From NCBI GenBank assembly GCA_016716535.1, contig JADJWD010000007.1:1116001-1180000 (forward strand): 64,000 nt of DNA, in the 5' to 3' direction. This DNA comes from Betaproteobacteria bacterium (lineage in GTDB: Bacteria > Pseudomonadota > Gammaproteobacteria > Burkholderiales > Burkholderiaceae_C). The notes under the pieces were generated by a model. That model was given only the letters and a program-made list of their open reading frames with translations. It was not told the origin of the DNA and searched no databases. Within the stretch, counting starts at the first letter, position 1. Each line of letters starts with the position of its first letter. Below are positions 34,637 through 43,337 of the stretch, one piece after another. The translations under genes were made by a program, and so were the position numbers.

Positions 34637-34847
34637 TTCCGGCGCCGGCCAGGGCGGCCGTTGCGGGCGGCGCCGGTGGAGTGGCTGGCGCGGCTGGCGC
34701 GGCTCGCGCAGTGCAGGGCACCGCGGCGGGCAGGCAGGACCACGATGCCCGAGTCCCGCCTGCGCTGCATCCGCCAGCCGGCGTAAGGAGGCTGCCACCA
34801 TCGCCCCGCAGCGCGGCGCCGCCGGGGCGCTGACTATGATCTTTGCG

Positions 34848-35480
34848 ATGTCACATCCCGGCCGCGTCCGCGTCGAGGAGATCGCCCGCCATCCGGCGTT
34901 CCGACGCCTGGGCGAGCTGCATGCGGCCGGCGTCGCCGTCGACCTGCGCTACGCCGGCAGCAACAACTTTGCCGGCCGGATCCTCTATGGCGGCCTCGAC
35001 TGCGCCTGGCTGCGCGAGGAAGCAGCCGTGGGGCTCATCGACTCGGCTCGCTGGCTGGCGCTGCGCCGCCCCGGCTGGCGGCTGCTCGTGCTGGACGCGC
35101 TGCGCCCGCAGCGTGTGCAGGAGGCGATCTGGGCCGACGTCGCCGGCACGCCCGACGCGGCCTACTTCGCCGATCCGGCGGTCGGCTCGATGCACAGCTA
35201 CGGCATGGCGGTGGACGTGACGCTGCTCGACGCGCGCGGGCGCGAGGCGGGTGCGGCCGAGATGGGCAGCGGCTTCGACGAGATGAGCGAGGCCTCACAC
35301 CCCGCGCTGCACGCCGAGCATCTGGCCAGCGGCCGCCTCAGCGCTGCGCAGGTGGGCTTGCGCGAACTGCTGCGCGAAGCGATGGCCGCCGGCGGCTTTG
35401 CCGGCATCACGACCGAGTGGTGGCACTTCGACCACGGCCCGCGCGAGCACGTGCGCCGGCAGTATCCGCGGGTGGAGTAG
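34848..35480 (+). CDS. D-alanyl-D-alanine dipeptidase (M15/VanX family)
   Basis: 210 aa. Zinc-binding motifs are SMHSYGMAVDV (SxHxxGxAxD) and EWWHFDHG, with an Arg in DALRPQRVQEAIW as in VanX/DdpX. The enzyme hydrolyses D-Ala-D-Ala released from cell wall turnover. The ATG at 34848 was preferred over 34836 because the latter forms part of TATGAT (34835-34840), a plausible -10 element seven bases before the start. No signal peptide is visible, so it should be cytoplasmic. The stop codon directly abuts the stop of the opposing gene. Confidence 0.9.
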   Translation: MSHPGRVRVEEIARHPAFRRLGELHAAGVAVDLRYAGSNNFAGRILYGGLDCAWLREEAAVGLIDSARWLALRRPGWRLLVLDALRPQRVQEAIWADVAGTPDAAYFADPAVGSMHSYGMAVDVTLLDARGREAGAAEMGSGFDEMSEASHPALHAEHLASGRLSAAQVGLRELLREAMAAGGFAGITTEWWHFDHGPREHVRRQYPRVE

Positions 35481-36733
35481 CTACCAGGCCACGCGCGCCA
35501 CGCAGTCGCTGGCCGGGTTGGCCGCGATCTCGCGGCAGCCTTGCAGCGCGCGCGCCAGCCGCTCCTGCGTCGGGCGCAGGAAGTCATGCTCGCGCTGGCC
35601 GCGGCACAGGCGCTCGAGCAGCGCCTTCTGCTCGGTGAGCATGTAGATCTCGACCTGCTGCGACGCGAGGCGATCGGCCTGCGCGGGGCGGCGGCGCTGG
35701 ATGCCGTCGAAGCGCTCTTCCATGCGCCGCAGCGCCGTCTTGCAGTCGGCGCTGTCGGGGGCGACGGTGGCGGTGGTGGCGGTGGCGGTGGCGGCCACCG
35801 GCATCATCGTTGCGGCTGCGGCTGCGGCTGCGGCTGCGGCTGCGGCCGAGGTGCCGGCGCCGCGGTGCCGGGCACGTCGGCCGCCGCGGAGACCAGCGCC
35901 TCCTGCGGCGTCAGGTTCGTGCCGGGCACCGTCTGCGGGCAAGGCGGCATCTCCAGCGTGCGCAGCGTCTGCTGCGCGGCGGGGCGGCCGAGCCGCTGCG
36001 CGTCGACCTTCAGCACCTCGCGCCGCTGCATCCACACCTGGCGCGCCAGCTCGCAGGCCTGCACGGCCTGGATCGCCTCGCGGCACGGGGTGTCGCGCTC
36101 GGGCCCGGGGCGCGCGAGGCCGCAGGCCTCGAGCTTCAGCTCGGCGTGGCGGTGCGCATCGGCGGGCACGCTGGCGCGCTGCTGCTGCTCGACCAGGCGG
36201 GCGAGCGCGGCTTCGAACTGCGCCGTGCGCGTCGGCCCGCTCGCCGTCTCGCCCGAGGCGTCTTCGAGGCGCAGGAAGTTGCGGCACAGCGCGCGGTTGA
36301 ACGCGGTCGTGCAACTGGCCAGGCCGGTGGCCGGCACGCCGGCATCGACGAGCGTGCGGCGCAGCACGCTGTCGTCGACACGCGTGCCGTTCTGCACCAG
36401 CAGCTGCGCGAACGTCTGCAACGCCGGGCAGCTGTCGATGATGCGCAGCACCGCGCGGCAGCCGGCGTGTGCGTCGCACAGCTTCAGGCGCGCCGCGGCG
36501 GCGGCCGGCAGCTCGGCGCGGCATTGCTCGATCGACTGCTGCGCCTGCGCGGCCGACCAGGGGCAAAGGCCGATGACGGCCGCCAGCACCGCGCCCGCCA
36601 GTCCCGTGGCAAAGCCCGGCGGGCACCACCGCGGCTGCCACCGGGGCCGCCACCGTGCCTGCCTCGCCGCCGCCGCGGCCGCGAAGCCGCGCTCGAGCCC
36701 TTCGGCACTCCGATCCGATCGCCACTGCACCAT
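35481..36733 (-). pseudogene. Exported Cys-containing protein, frameshifted at a hexanucleotide repeat
   Basis: No family recognised. An unusually long basic n-region leads to a signal peptide ending in WSAAQAQ, followed by a domain with many Cys residues (IEQCRAELP, LKLCDAHAGC, NRALCRNFL). This frame ends in a Pro-Gln repeat with a stop at 35804. The protein evidently continues in the next frame as an Ala run, VAATATATTATVAPDSADCK and a charged helix (ALRRMEERFDGIQRRRPAQA) to the TAG at 35481. The switch lies at a run of GCAGCC repeats (about 35813-35851). Joined, the product is about 415 aa and periplasmic. A unit change in a six-base repeat does not itself shift frame, so an extra single-base event is needed. 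Confidence 0.7.
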
Positions 36734-36899
36734 CGCGCTGACCCAGGTAAAAAGTCTCGGGCGGATTGTCGCCCCTTGCCGGCGGTGCTCAGCGAGCGTG
36801 CTCAACGGCGCCGCTCAACCGCGCACGTGGCGCAGGCCGCTGAAGCGCCGCCTGAACGCCGACCGTCGCCAGCGAGCGACGCCGCATCGTCGGCGCGCA

Positions 36900-37347
36900 G
36901 TGCCGCGGCGATGAGCGCGCCGAGTTCGGCCGCCGCTCGTGCGCCAGCGCGCGCAGCGCATCGACAACGACCGTGTAGCCGTCGGCATCCACCGGCGCCG
37001 GCACGGTGACGAGGCCAGAGAGGCCCGCGGCGCCGGCCGCGTGGAGCGTGACGTGGCCGCCGATCTGCGCCGGCGGCGCGATGATCGTGTCGCCCGGCCG
37101 GCAGGTGGCCATGAAGACGTAGAGATTCGCGAGCGCCCCCGAGCCGACGCATGACCTCGATGCGCTCGATCGCGCGCAGGCCCATCTCGACCTTGTCACC
37201 CGGGTGCCCGAGCGAGGCGGCGACGAGGGCGTGCAGTTCGGCATCGAGCGCGGCTGGTGCCCCGCGTGCCGTGGCCGCGGCGATCTGTTGCACGAGGTCT
37301 TCGCAGCGGGCCGGAACCCAGGAGCGGCGTTGCAGCGTGGCGGGCAT
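36900..37347 (-). pseudogene. Serine hydroxymethyltransferase-like gene remnant
   Basis: The first frame gives MPATLQRRSWVPARCEDLVQ to MGLRAIERIEVMR; the next frame continues as VGSGALANLYVFMATCRPGD, then IGGHVTLHAAGAAGLSGLVT and VDADGYTVVVDALRALAHER. This resembles the N-terminal half of an SHMT-like PLP enzyme (SGALAN and GGH motifs). It is broken by a frameshift at about 37150 and ends near 36900, well before the PLP-binding lysine, so it is inactive. Nothing downstream continues it. Confidence 0.7.
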
Positions 37348-37471
37348 CGTACGTGCCCGGTGGCGGGGTCTCCCAAGACGCGCACACACCGCGCCAGCGC
37401 AACGGAGCGTTGACATCGCTGTGCTAGCGTGCCGCGCAAGACCCAAGACCTACTCCGGGGAGGACCGGTCC

Positions 37472-38077
37472 ATGTCGCGCATGCTTTCGATGTCGTTCCT
37501 GCGGCCGCTGCTCGCGGCCGCGCTGCTGCTCGCCGGCGGCGCTGCTTCAGCGCAGCAGCCTTCCACCTGGTACGCCGACCGGCCCGGGGCGTACCTGCTG
37601 TTTGCCGGCGGCGGCAGCCAGTACGAACTCGACTGCCGCAGCACCTATTACTACTACGACGACTGCAGCTACGGCCGCGCCGGCGCCGGCAAGCTGGGCC
37701 TCGGCTTCCGCTTCGGCAACGGCCTCGGCGTCGAGGGCACGTGGATCGACTTCGGCCGCGCCGGCATCGACAACGGCCGCGTGCCGCGCGACCGGCTGCG
37801 CATGCGCGCGCTCGGCGTCAACGCGGTGTTCTCGCTCGCTTTCGGGCCGGCGAGCGAAGGGCTGCTGCGCGTCGGCTTGGTCGACGTGCGGCACGCGCGC
37901 ACCGACGACACCGCGCCGCAGCACATCTTCACCGCGGCGGTGGGGCTGGCGATGCTGCTGCACCTGGGCCCGCACGCGGCGCTCGAGATCGGCTGGGACG
38001 CCACCAGCGGCGAAGGCCGCGACACCGGCACCGCGGTCGCCAGCATGCTGAGTGCCGGGCTGCGCTGGTCGTTCTGA
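37472..38077 (+). CDS. Outer-membrane beta-barrel protein
   Basis: 201 aa. A good signal peptide ends in GGAASAQQ. The mature part alternates amphipathic strands with turns (LGLGFRFGNGLGVEGTWIDF, LGVNAVFSLAFG, MLSAGLRWSF) and closes with an aromatic C-terminus ending in Phe, the usual BAM signal. A Tyr-rich loop (STYYYYDD) and two Cys residues follow the first strand. The length fits an eight-stranded barrel of the OmpA/OmpW-like kind. GGGGAGG precedes the ATG at 37472. It ends 33 bases before the ABC-F gene. Confidence 0.85.
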   Translation: MSRMLSMSFLRPLLAAALLLAGGAASAQQPSTWYADRPGAYLLFAGGGSQYELDCRSTYYYYDDCSYGRAGAGKLGLGFRFGNGLGVEGTWIDFGRAGIDNGRVPRDRLRMRALGVNAVFSLAFGPASEGLLRVGLVDVRHARTDDTAPQHIFTAAVGLAMLLHLGPHAALEIGWDATSGEGRDTGTAVASMLSAGLRWSF

Positions 38078-38110
38078 TCGCGCGCCTCGCCGTTCGATGA
38101 CGAACAACCG

Positions 38111-40060
38111 ATGACGCTGCTGACGCTGGCCGACGCGCACCTGGCCTACGGCCACCGCGCGCTGCTCGACGGCGCGTCGCTCGCGCTGCAGGCCGGCGAG
38201 CGCGTGGCACTGATCGGCCGCAACGGCGAGGGCAAGAGCTCGCTGCTGAAGATCCTCGCCGGCCTCGAGCAGCCCGACGACGGTACGTTGCAGATCGCCG
38301 CCGACGCGGGCCCCGGCCGCGCCTACGTCGCGCAGGAACCGGTCTTTGCGCCCGGCCAGAGCGTCTTCGACGCCGTCGCCGAAGGCGTGGCCGAGGCGCG
38401 CGCGCTGCGCGAGCGCTTCGAGGCGCAAAGCGCCGCGCACGCCGGCGCCGACGAGCTGGACCGGCTGCACACGCTGGTCGACGCGCGCCAGGGCTGGCAG
38501 TGGGAGCAGCGCGTCGCCGAGACGCTGCACCGGCTCGGCCTCGAAGGCCCGCTCGCCGAAGCGAAAGTGCAGACGCTCAGCGGCGGGCTGAAGAAGCGCG
38601 TCGCGCTGGCGCGCGCGCTCGTCGCGGTGCCGGGCCTCTTGCTGCTCGACGAGCCGACGAACCACCTCGACATCGATGCGATCGAGTGGCTGCAGGAGCT
38701 GCTCGTGCGCCGCGCCGGCGCGCTCGTCTTCGTCTCGCACGACCGCGCCTTCGTCGACGCGGTCGCGACGCGCATCGTCGAGCTCGACCGCGGCCGGCTG
38801 CGCAGCTACCCGGCACGCGACGGGCAGCCGGTCTTCGCCGCCTACGAGGCGGCGAAGGCGCGCGAGCTGGAAGCCGAAGCGCTGGCCGACGCGCGTGCCG
38901 ACAAGCTGCTGGCGCAGGAAGAGGTGTGGATCCGCAAGGGCGTCGAGGCGCGGCGCACGCGCAGCGTCGGCCGCGTCGCGCGGCTCGAGCGCCTGCGCGC
39001 GCAGCGCACGGCGCGCCGTGAACAGCTTGGCCGCGTGCGCCTGTCGGTGGACGCGGGGCTGCCGCCCGGGCGCATCGTCGCCGAACTCGACGACGTGAGC
39101 CTGCGTTTCGGCGATCGGGTCATCGTCGATCACTTCACCGCCACCGTGCTGCGCGGCGACAAGGTCGGGCTGATCGGGCCGAACGGCGCCGGCAAGACGA
39201 GCCTCCTGCGGCTGATCCTCGGCGAGCTCGAACCGACTTCGGGCCGCGTGCGGCGGGGCACGCGGCTGCAGGTGGCCTACTTCGACCAGATGCGCGCCGC
39301 GCTCGACCTGGAGGCGACGCTCGCCGACACGATCAGCCCGGGCAGCGAGTGGATCGAGCTTGGGCCCGAGGGTGGCAAGCGCTCGCGCAATCACGTGATG
39401 AGCTACCTCGGCGACTTCCTCTTCGCGCCCGAGCGCGCCAACGCGCCGGTGCGCACGCTGTCGGGCGGCGAGCGCAATCGCCTGCTGCTCGCGCGGCTCT
39501 TCGCGCTGCCGGCCAACGTGCTGGTGCTCGACGAGCCGACCAACGACCTCGACATCGACACGCTCGAACTGCTCGAAGAACTGCTCGCCGACTACGACGG
39601 CACTGTCTTCCTCGTCAGCCACGACCGGCGCTTCCTCGACAACGTCGTCACGAGCACGATCGCCTGGGAGGGCGACCCCGCTTTCGGCGGCCGAGCCGGC
39701 CTGTGGCGCGAGTACGAAGGCGGCTACGAGGTCTGGAAGGAGCAGCGCGAGCGCGCGCGGGTGGCCGCCGCGCCGCCACCGGCGGCGAAACCAGCGCCGT
39801 CCCCTGCCGCGGCCACCGCGTCACCCGCGGCGCGCACCAAGCTCAGCTACAAGGAGCAGCGCGAACTGGAGGCGCTGCCGGCGCGCATCGAAGCGCTGGA
39901 GGCCGAGCAGAAGGCGCTCGCCGACCAGCTCGCCGACCCGGCCTTCTACGCCCGCGAGGCGCAGCGCGCCGGCGAGCTGAGCCGCCGGCACGGCGAGATC
40001 GAAGAGGAGCTGATGGCGTGCCTCGAGCGCTGGGAGGCGCTGGGGGCAAGGGCGCGCTGA
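38111..40060 (+). CDS. uup: ABC-F family ATPase (Uup type)
   Basis: 649 aa with two ABC cassettes and no membrane segments. Walker A motifs are GRNGEGKSS and GPNGAGKTS, signatures LSGGLKKRVALARAL and LSGGERNRLLLARLF, and Walker B motifs LLLLDEPTNHLD and VLVLDEPTNDLD. After a Pro/Ala linker the C-terminal domain (LSYKEQRELEALPARIEALE and onwards) is a coiled coil, typical of Uup, which binds nucleic acid. ABC-F proteins act on ribosomes or DNA intermediates. All catalytic residues are intact. Confidence 0.95.
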   Translation: MTLLTLADAHLAYGHRALLDGASLALQAGERVALIGRNGEGKSSLLKILAGLEQPDDGTLQIAADAGPGRAYVAQEPVFAPGQSVFDAVAEGVAEARALRERFEAQSAAHAGADELDRLHTLVDARQGWQWEQRVAETLHRLGLEGPLAEAKVQTLSGGLKKRVALARALVAVPGLLLLDEPTNHLDIDAIEWLQELLVRRAGALVFVSHDRAFVDAVATRIVELDRGRLRSYPARDGQPVFAAYEAAKARELEAEALADARADKLLAQEEVWIRKGVEARRTRSVGRVARLERLRAQRTARREQLGRVRLSVDAGLPPGRIVAELDDVSLRFGDRVIVDHFTATVLRGDKVGLIGPNGAGKTSLLRLILGELEPTSGRVRRGTRLQVAYFDQMRAALDLEATLADTISPGSEWIELGPEGGKRSRNHVMSYLGDFLFAPERANAPVRTLSGGERNRLLLARLFALPANVLVLDEPTNDLDIDTLELLEELLADYDGTVFLVSHDRRFLDNVVTSTIAWEGDPAFGGRAGLWREYEGGYEVWKEQRERARVAAAPPPAAKPAPSPAAATASPAARTKLSYKEQRELEALPARIEALEAEQKALADQLADPAFYAREAQRAGELSRRHGEIEEELMACLERWEALGARAR

Positions 40061-40079
40061 GCCGCGGTCACAGAACCGT

Positions 40080-40120
40080 TCGGGCTGAGTCGAAGCCCGC
40101 CCTGAGCCTGTCGAAGGGCC
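40080..40120. repeat. Short interspersed REP-like repeat
   Basis: Just after uup the sequence holds TTCGGGCTGAGTCGAAGCCC and CCCTGAGCCTGTCGAAGGGC. The second is the widespread proteobacterial short repeat (TTCGACAGGCTCAGGG on the other strand), found between genes in many proteobacterial genomes. The two copies are imperfect and adjacent, and each can fold into a small hairpin. Confidence 0.7.
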
Positions 40121-40142
40121 CATCGCGAACAGGCCGCCGCCG

Positions 40143-40889
40143 TCAGTGCTGGGTCTGCCCCCAGCCCTCGTTCGTCGCCGCCGGGTGCGTACGGCTGACG
40201 AGCAGCGCGGCTTGCAGATACAGGCCGTTGAGCAGCCGCTGCGCCTTCGGGCGGTCGAAGCCCGGCCAGCCGGCGATCTCGCGCAGGTTTGTCGTGCCGC
40301 GGCGCAGCCGCTCGACCGCTGCGAGCACGGTGCCGGTCAGTTCCAGCAGCCGCAAGTCGGCCGACGGCGTCACGCGGTAGGCCGCGGTGCCGGCGATCTC
40401 CGGCAGCAGCGTCTCGCGCGAGCCGCGCTGCGCCACCGCCCACAGCAGCAGCGGCAGCGGCGTGTAGTTGTGCACCAGCGATTGCAGCTCCCGCGGGTCG
40501 GGCGCCTTCAGCTGCGCCGGCGCCACCTGCAAGAGCCGCCAGTCCTGCAGCCGCCCGGACAGCAGCGAGACCATCGGGATCGGCGAATGTGCGACGCGCG
40601 CCGTCGGGAACAGCGTGATCGGCACCTGGTGCTGCTCGATCTGCACCAGCGCCCGCAGCGCGCGGCCGTGCCGCACCGAGGCGGCCAGCATCGCCAGCAT
40701 GTCGAGTGCGCCGCCGCCCGCCTCGCCGCCGAAGCGCTGCAAGTCGGCCATCAGCGAAGGCGTCAGCGAACTCAGCCGGGTCAGGCCGGCGATCGAATCG
40801 AGCGTTTCCTCGCTCGCGCGCCCGGCCACGGGCTCGGCGCCGCCACGAGGGGCGGCCGTCTGCGCCGGCTGGGTGGTCTGAAAGGGCAT
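40143..40889 (-). CDS. Hypothetical protein
   Basis: 248 aa, soluble and without a signal peptide. The N-terminal third is helical and uncharged; the middle reads VQIEQHQVPITLFPTARVAH; the C-terminal half has NYTPLPLLLWAVAQRGSRET and a winged-helix-like end, RLRRGTTNLREIAGWPGFDR followed by AQRLLNGLYLQAALLVSR. The final part looks like a DUF4388-type or wHTH module, but no family can be named with confidence. It is on the same strand as the MocR regulator, 180 bases downstream of it. Confidence 0.75.
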   Translation of the reverse strand: MPFQTTQPAQTAAPRGGAEPVAGRASEETLDSIAGLTRLSSLTPSLMADLQRFGGEAGGGALDMLAMLAASVRHGRALRALVQIEQHQVPITLFPTARVAHSPIPMVSLLSGRLQDWRLLQVAPAQLKAPDPRELQSLVHNYTPLPLLLWAVAQRGSRETLLPEIAGTAAYRVTPSADLRLLELTGTVLAAVERLRRGTTNLREIAGWPGFDRPKAQRLLNGLYLQAALLVSRTHPAATNEGWGQTQH

Positions 40890-41069
40890 GGTCCGCTTGT
40901 TGTCGGTGGGACTTCAGCGGCGAGACGGCATCCGGTGTGCCGTGGTTTCGCCGCCTGCGCGTGCCGGATCGTCGCCCTCCGCGGCGCAACAACCTCCGTG
41001 CCCGGAGATTGGATGCTGGCGTGAAGAGTTCACGAACGGCACACCTGTTTCAAATGTGTCCGGATGTTG

Positions 41070-42632
41070 TCATCCCCCACGTTTCCTGTCCTCTGCCCGG
41101 TGGATTTGCAGCCGCTGCCAGAAGCGCGCGTCCTGGGCGGTGCCGAAGTTGATGCGCATCAGCGTCGTCGGCCGCGGCGTCGCGTGGAAGAGCGTGCCGG
41201 GTGCCGTCAGCCAGCCTTCGTCGAGCAGCAGGTGCGCCAGGGGCTCGGTGTCGGCGCCAACGTCGATCCAGCCGAACAACCCTTCGGGCGGCGTGACGAA
41301 GCGGCAGCCGGCCTCGCGCGCCAGACGCACGGTGCGCGCGCGGGCCGCGGCCAAGAGCGCCGCCACGCGCTCGGCGTGCCGGCGCAGGGCGCCTTGCTCC
41401 AGGCACCAGGCGATGGCCTGCTCCAGCGGCGCCGGCGTCGTCAGCGTGCCGAGCATCTTGGTGTCGATCAGCCGCTCGGCCAGCGCCGGCGGCGCGGCGA
41501 CGTAGCCCACGCGCCACTGCGGCACGAGGATCTTCGAGAAGCCCGAGACGTAGACGGTGCGCTGCTGCAGCGCGTCGAGCTGCGCGACGCGCGTGGCGTG
41601 TGGCGGCGCCAGCCAGGCGTAGGTGTCGTCTTCGACGAGCCAGAAGTCCAGCGCCTCGGCAAGGCGCAGCAGCCGGTGCGCATGCGCCGGCGCGAGCGAC
41701 GCGCCGGTCGGGTTGTGCAGCACCGAGACGGTGACGTAAAGGCGCGGCCGGTGCGCCTCGGCCAGGGCCTGCATCACCGCGAGGTCCGGCCCCTCGGGGC
41801 CGCGAGGCACCGGCAGCAGGCGCAGCCCCATGCGCGACAGGCGCGCGTACTCGACGGCCCAGCCGGGTTCGTCGACGAGCACGGCGTCGCCCGGCACGAG
41901 CAGCGTGCGCGCGACGAGGTCGAGCGCGTGCGTCGCGCCCACCGTCGTGACGATCTGCCCGGCCTCGGCCGGCACGCCGATGTCCGCGAGCCGCCGCACG
42001 AGCGCCTGGCGCAGCCGCAGGTCGCCGGCCGGGTCGCCGTACGACAGCCAGCCCGCGGCGCCGGCGCCGGCGGTGACGCGGCGCAGCGCCCGCTGCAGCA
42101 GCGGCGCGTCGAGCCACGCTTCGGGCAGCGTGCCCTGCCCGGGCGACGGCGGCGCGCCGCGGCGCAGACGGAACATGCCGCGGATCAGCGCCGTGGCGTC
42201 GACCGGGCGCGGCGGGGTTTCGGTGGCGGCGGATGCGCCCGGCGAGGTGACGCCCGCCGCGGGATGGGTCGCGTGGCCCATGGCGGATGCCGACACGTCC
42301 ACAGCCGCTGCCCCCGGCGCACCGGCACCGCCCGCCGCCACGCGCCCAGGCGCCGCCGCCTCGCGCACGAAAAACCCCCGCTGCGGCCGCGCGTGCACGA
42401 GCCCCTGCGCCTGCAGCAGGTCGTAGGCGCCGACAACGGTGCTGGCGCTGACGCCATGCCGCGCCGCGCACTCGCGCACCGAGGGCAGCCGCGTGCCCGG
42501 GCTCAGCAGCCGCTGGCGGATGCGCTCGGCAAACCGCTCGGCGAGCTGTTCACTCAGCGTCGCGCGGCCGGCGCGCGCGAGGCGGTCTTCGCGGGGCGCG
42601 GCGCGCGGCAGGGCCGCCTGTGTGGTTGACAT
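41070..42632 (-). CDS. MocR-type GntR regulator with aminotransferase domain
   Basis: 520 aa. An N-terminal GntR winged helix (LSEQLAERFAERIRQRLLSP, then GTRLPSVRECAARHGVSAST) is joined by a long Pro/Ala linker to a class-I aminotransferase-fold domain with the PLP-binding Lys in SGFSKILVPQWRVGYV and the Arg in RINFG. MocR proteins sense PLP or amino-acid-derived ligands through this domain. It is divergent from the lysE operon across 84 bases that contain TGTATTG repeats, so it most likely controls that operon and itself. Confidence 0.94.
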   Translation of the reverse strand: MSTTQAALPRAAPREDRLARAGRATLSEQLAERFAERIRQRLLSPGTRLPSVRECAARHGVSASTVVGAYDLLQAQGLVHARPQRGFFVREAAAPGRVAAGGAGAPGAAAVDVSASAMGHATHPAAGVTSPGASAATETPPRPVDATALIRGMFRLRRGAPPSPGQGTLPEAWLDAPLLQRALRRVTAGAGAAGWLSYGDPAGDLRLRQALVRRLADIGVPAEAGQIVTTVGATHALDLVARTLLVPGDAVLVDEPGWAVEYARLSRMGLRLLPVPRGPEGPDLAVMQALAEAHRPRLYVTVSVLHNPTGASLAPAHAHRLLRLAEALDFWLVEDDTYAWLAPPHATRVAQLDALQQRTVYVSGFSKILVPQWRVGYVAAPPALAERLIDTKMLGTLTTPAPLEQAIAWCLEQGALRRHAERVAALLAAARARTVRLAREAGCRFVTPPEGLFGWIDVGADTEPLAHLLLDEGWLTAPGTLFHATPRPTTLMRINFGTAQDARFWQRLQIHRAEDRKRGG

Positions 42633-42635
42633 CGG

Positions 42636-42683
42636 CAATACACCGGTTGGATGTGTGATGCAAAGTGTATTGCCGCTGTATTG
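42636..42683. promoter_or_regulatory. Candidate MocR operator with three TGTATTG sites
   Basis: CAATACAC (42636-42643) and GTGTATTG (42665-42672) form an inverted repeat; a second direct copy TGTATTG follows at 42677-42683, four bases later. Mixed inverted and direct repeats are typical of MocR/PdxR operators. The site overlaps the probable promoters of both divergent genes. Confidence 0.6.
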
Positions 42684-42710
42684 GTCTGCGCCGTTGCGCG
42701 CCGCTAGACT
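42681..42710 (+). promoter_or_regulatory. Candidate promoter of the lysE operon
   Basis: TTGGTC (42681-42686) and TAGACT (42705-42710) are separated by 18 bases. The expected transcription start coincides with the ATG at 42717, and no Shine-Dalgarno sequence is present, so the mRNA may be leaderless. The -35 element overlaps the third TGTATTG site. Confidence 0.5.
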
Positions 42711-42716
42711 GGCCGC

Positions 42717-43337
42717 ATGTTGACCGGCTCCGAATGGGCCGCGCTGCTGCTGGTCGCCACCGCGATGAGCTTCACGCCGGGCCCGAACACGACGCTGTCG
42801 GCGGCTCTCGCCGCCAACCACGGGCTGCGGCACGCGATGCCGTTCGTGCTGGGCGTGCCGGTCGGCTGGGGCGTCATCGTCGTCGCCTGCGCACTCGGGC
42901 TCGGCGCGCTCTTGCAGACAGCGCCGGTGCTGCGCGGCGCGGTCAAGTGGGCCGGTGTCGGCTACCTGCTGTGGCTCGCCTGGCGGCTGTTCGAGTCGGC
43001 GCGGCTCGCCGAAGCCGACCGCGAGCGCTTCGATGTCGGCTTCGTCCAGGGCGCGCTGCTGCAGTTCGTCAACATCAAGGCGTGGATCCTGGCCTGGGTG
43101 GTCAGCGCCGGGTGGATCAGCCGCGACGTGGGAGCCGATGGCACCGAAGCGACGCTGATGCGGCTGGCGCAGGTGCTGCCGGTGATGATGGCCTTCGCGC
43201 TCGCGAGCAACCTCACCTACGCGTCGGTCGGCGCGGCGCTCAGGCAGTGGCTGGCCAGCGGGCGCCGGCTGCTCGTCTTCAACCGCGTGCTGGCCGTGCT
43301 GCTGGCCGGGACGGCGTTGTGGATGGCGCGCTCATGA
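42717..43337 (+). CDS. LysE/RhtB-family amino acid exporter
   Basis: 206 aa with about six transmembrane helices. Family hallmarks are the N-terminal FTPGPNTTLSAALAANHGLR, GWGVIVVACALGLGALLQ, KWAGVGYLLWLAWRLF and FVQGALLQFVNIKAW. RhtB/LysE proteins export amino acids or derivatives. It is the first gene of a six-gene coupled operon facing the MocR regulator. The stop overlaps the start of the next gene (ATGA). Confidence 0.94.
   Translation: MLTGSEWAALLLVATAMSFTPGPNTTLSAALAANHGLRHAMPFVLGVPVGWGVIVVACALGLGALLQTAPVLRGAVKWAGVGYLLWLAWRLFESARLAEADRERFDVGFVQGALLQFVNIKAWILAWVVSAGWISRDVGADGTEATLMRLAQVLPVMMAFALASNLTYASVGAALRQWLASGRRLLVFNRVLAVLLAGTALWMARS

Noticed and set aside
35761..35800. GGTGGCGGTGG-type repeats as a separate minisatellite
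   Set aside because: They are Ala/Thr codon runs within the frameshifted exported protein and not clearly distinct from its coding bias.
37547..39622. Very long open frame opposite the barrel and uup genes
   Set aside because: Antisense shadow of uup; composition is Arg/Val/Glu-rich without motifs.
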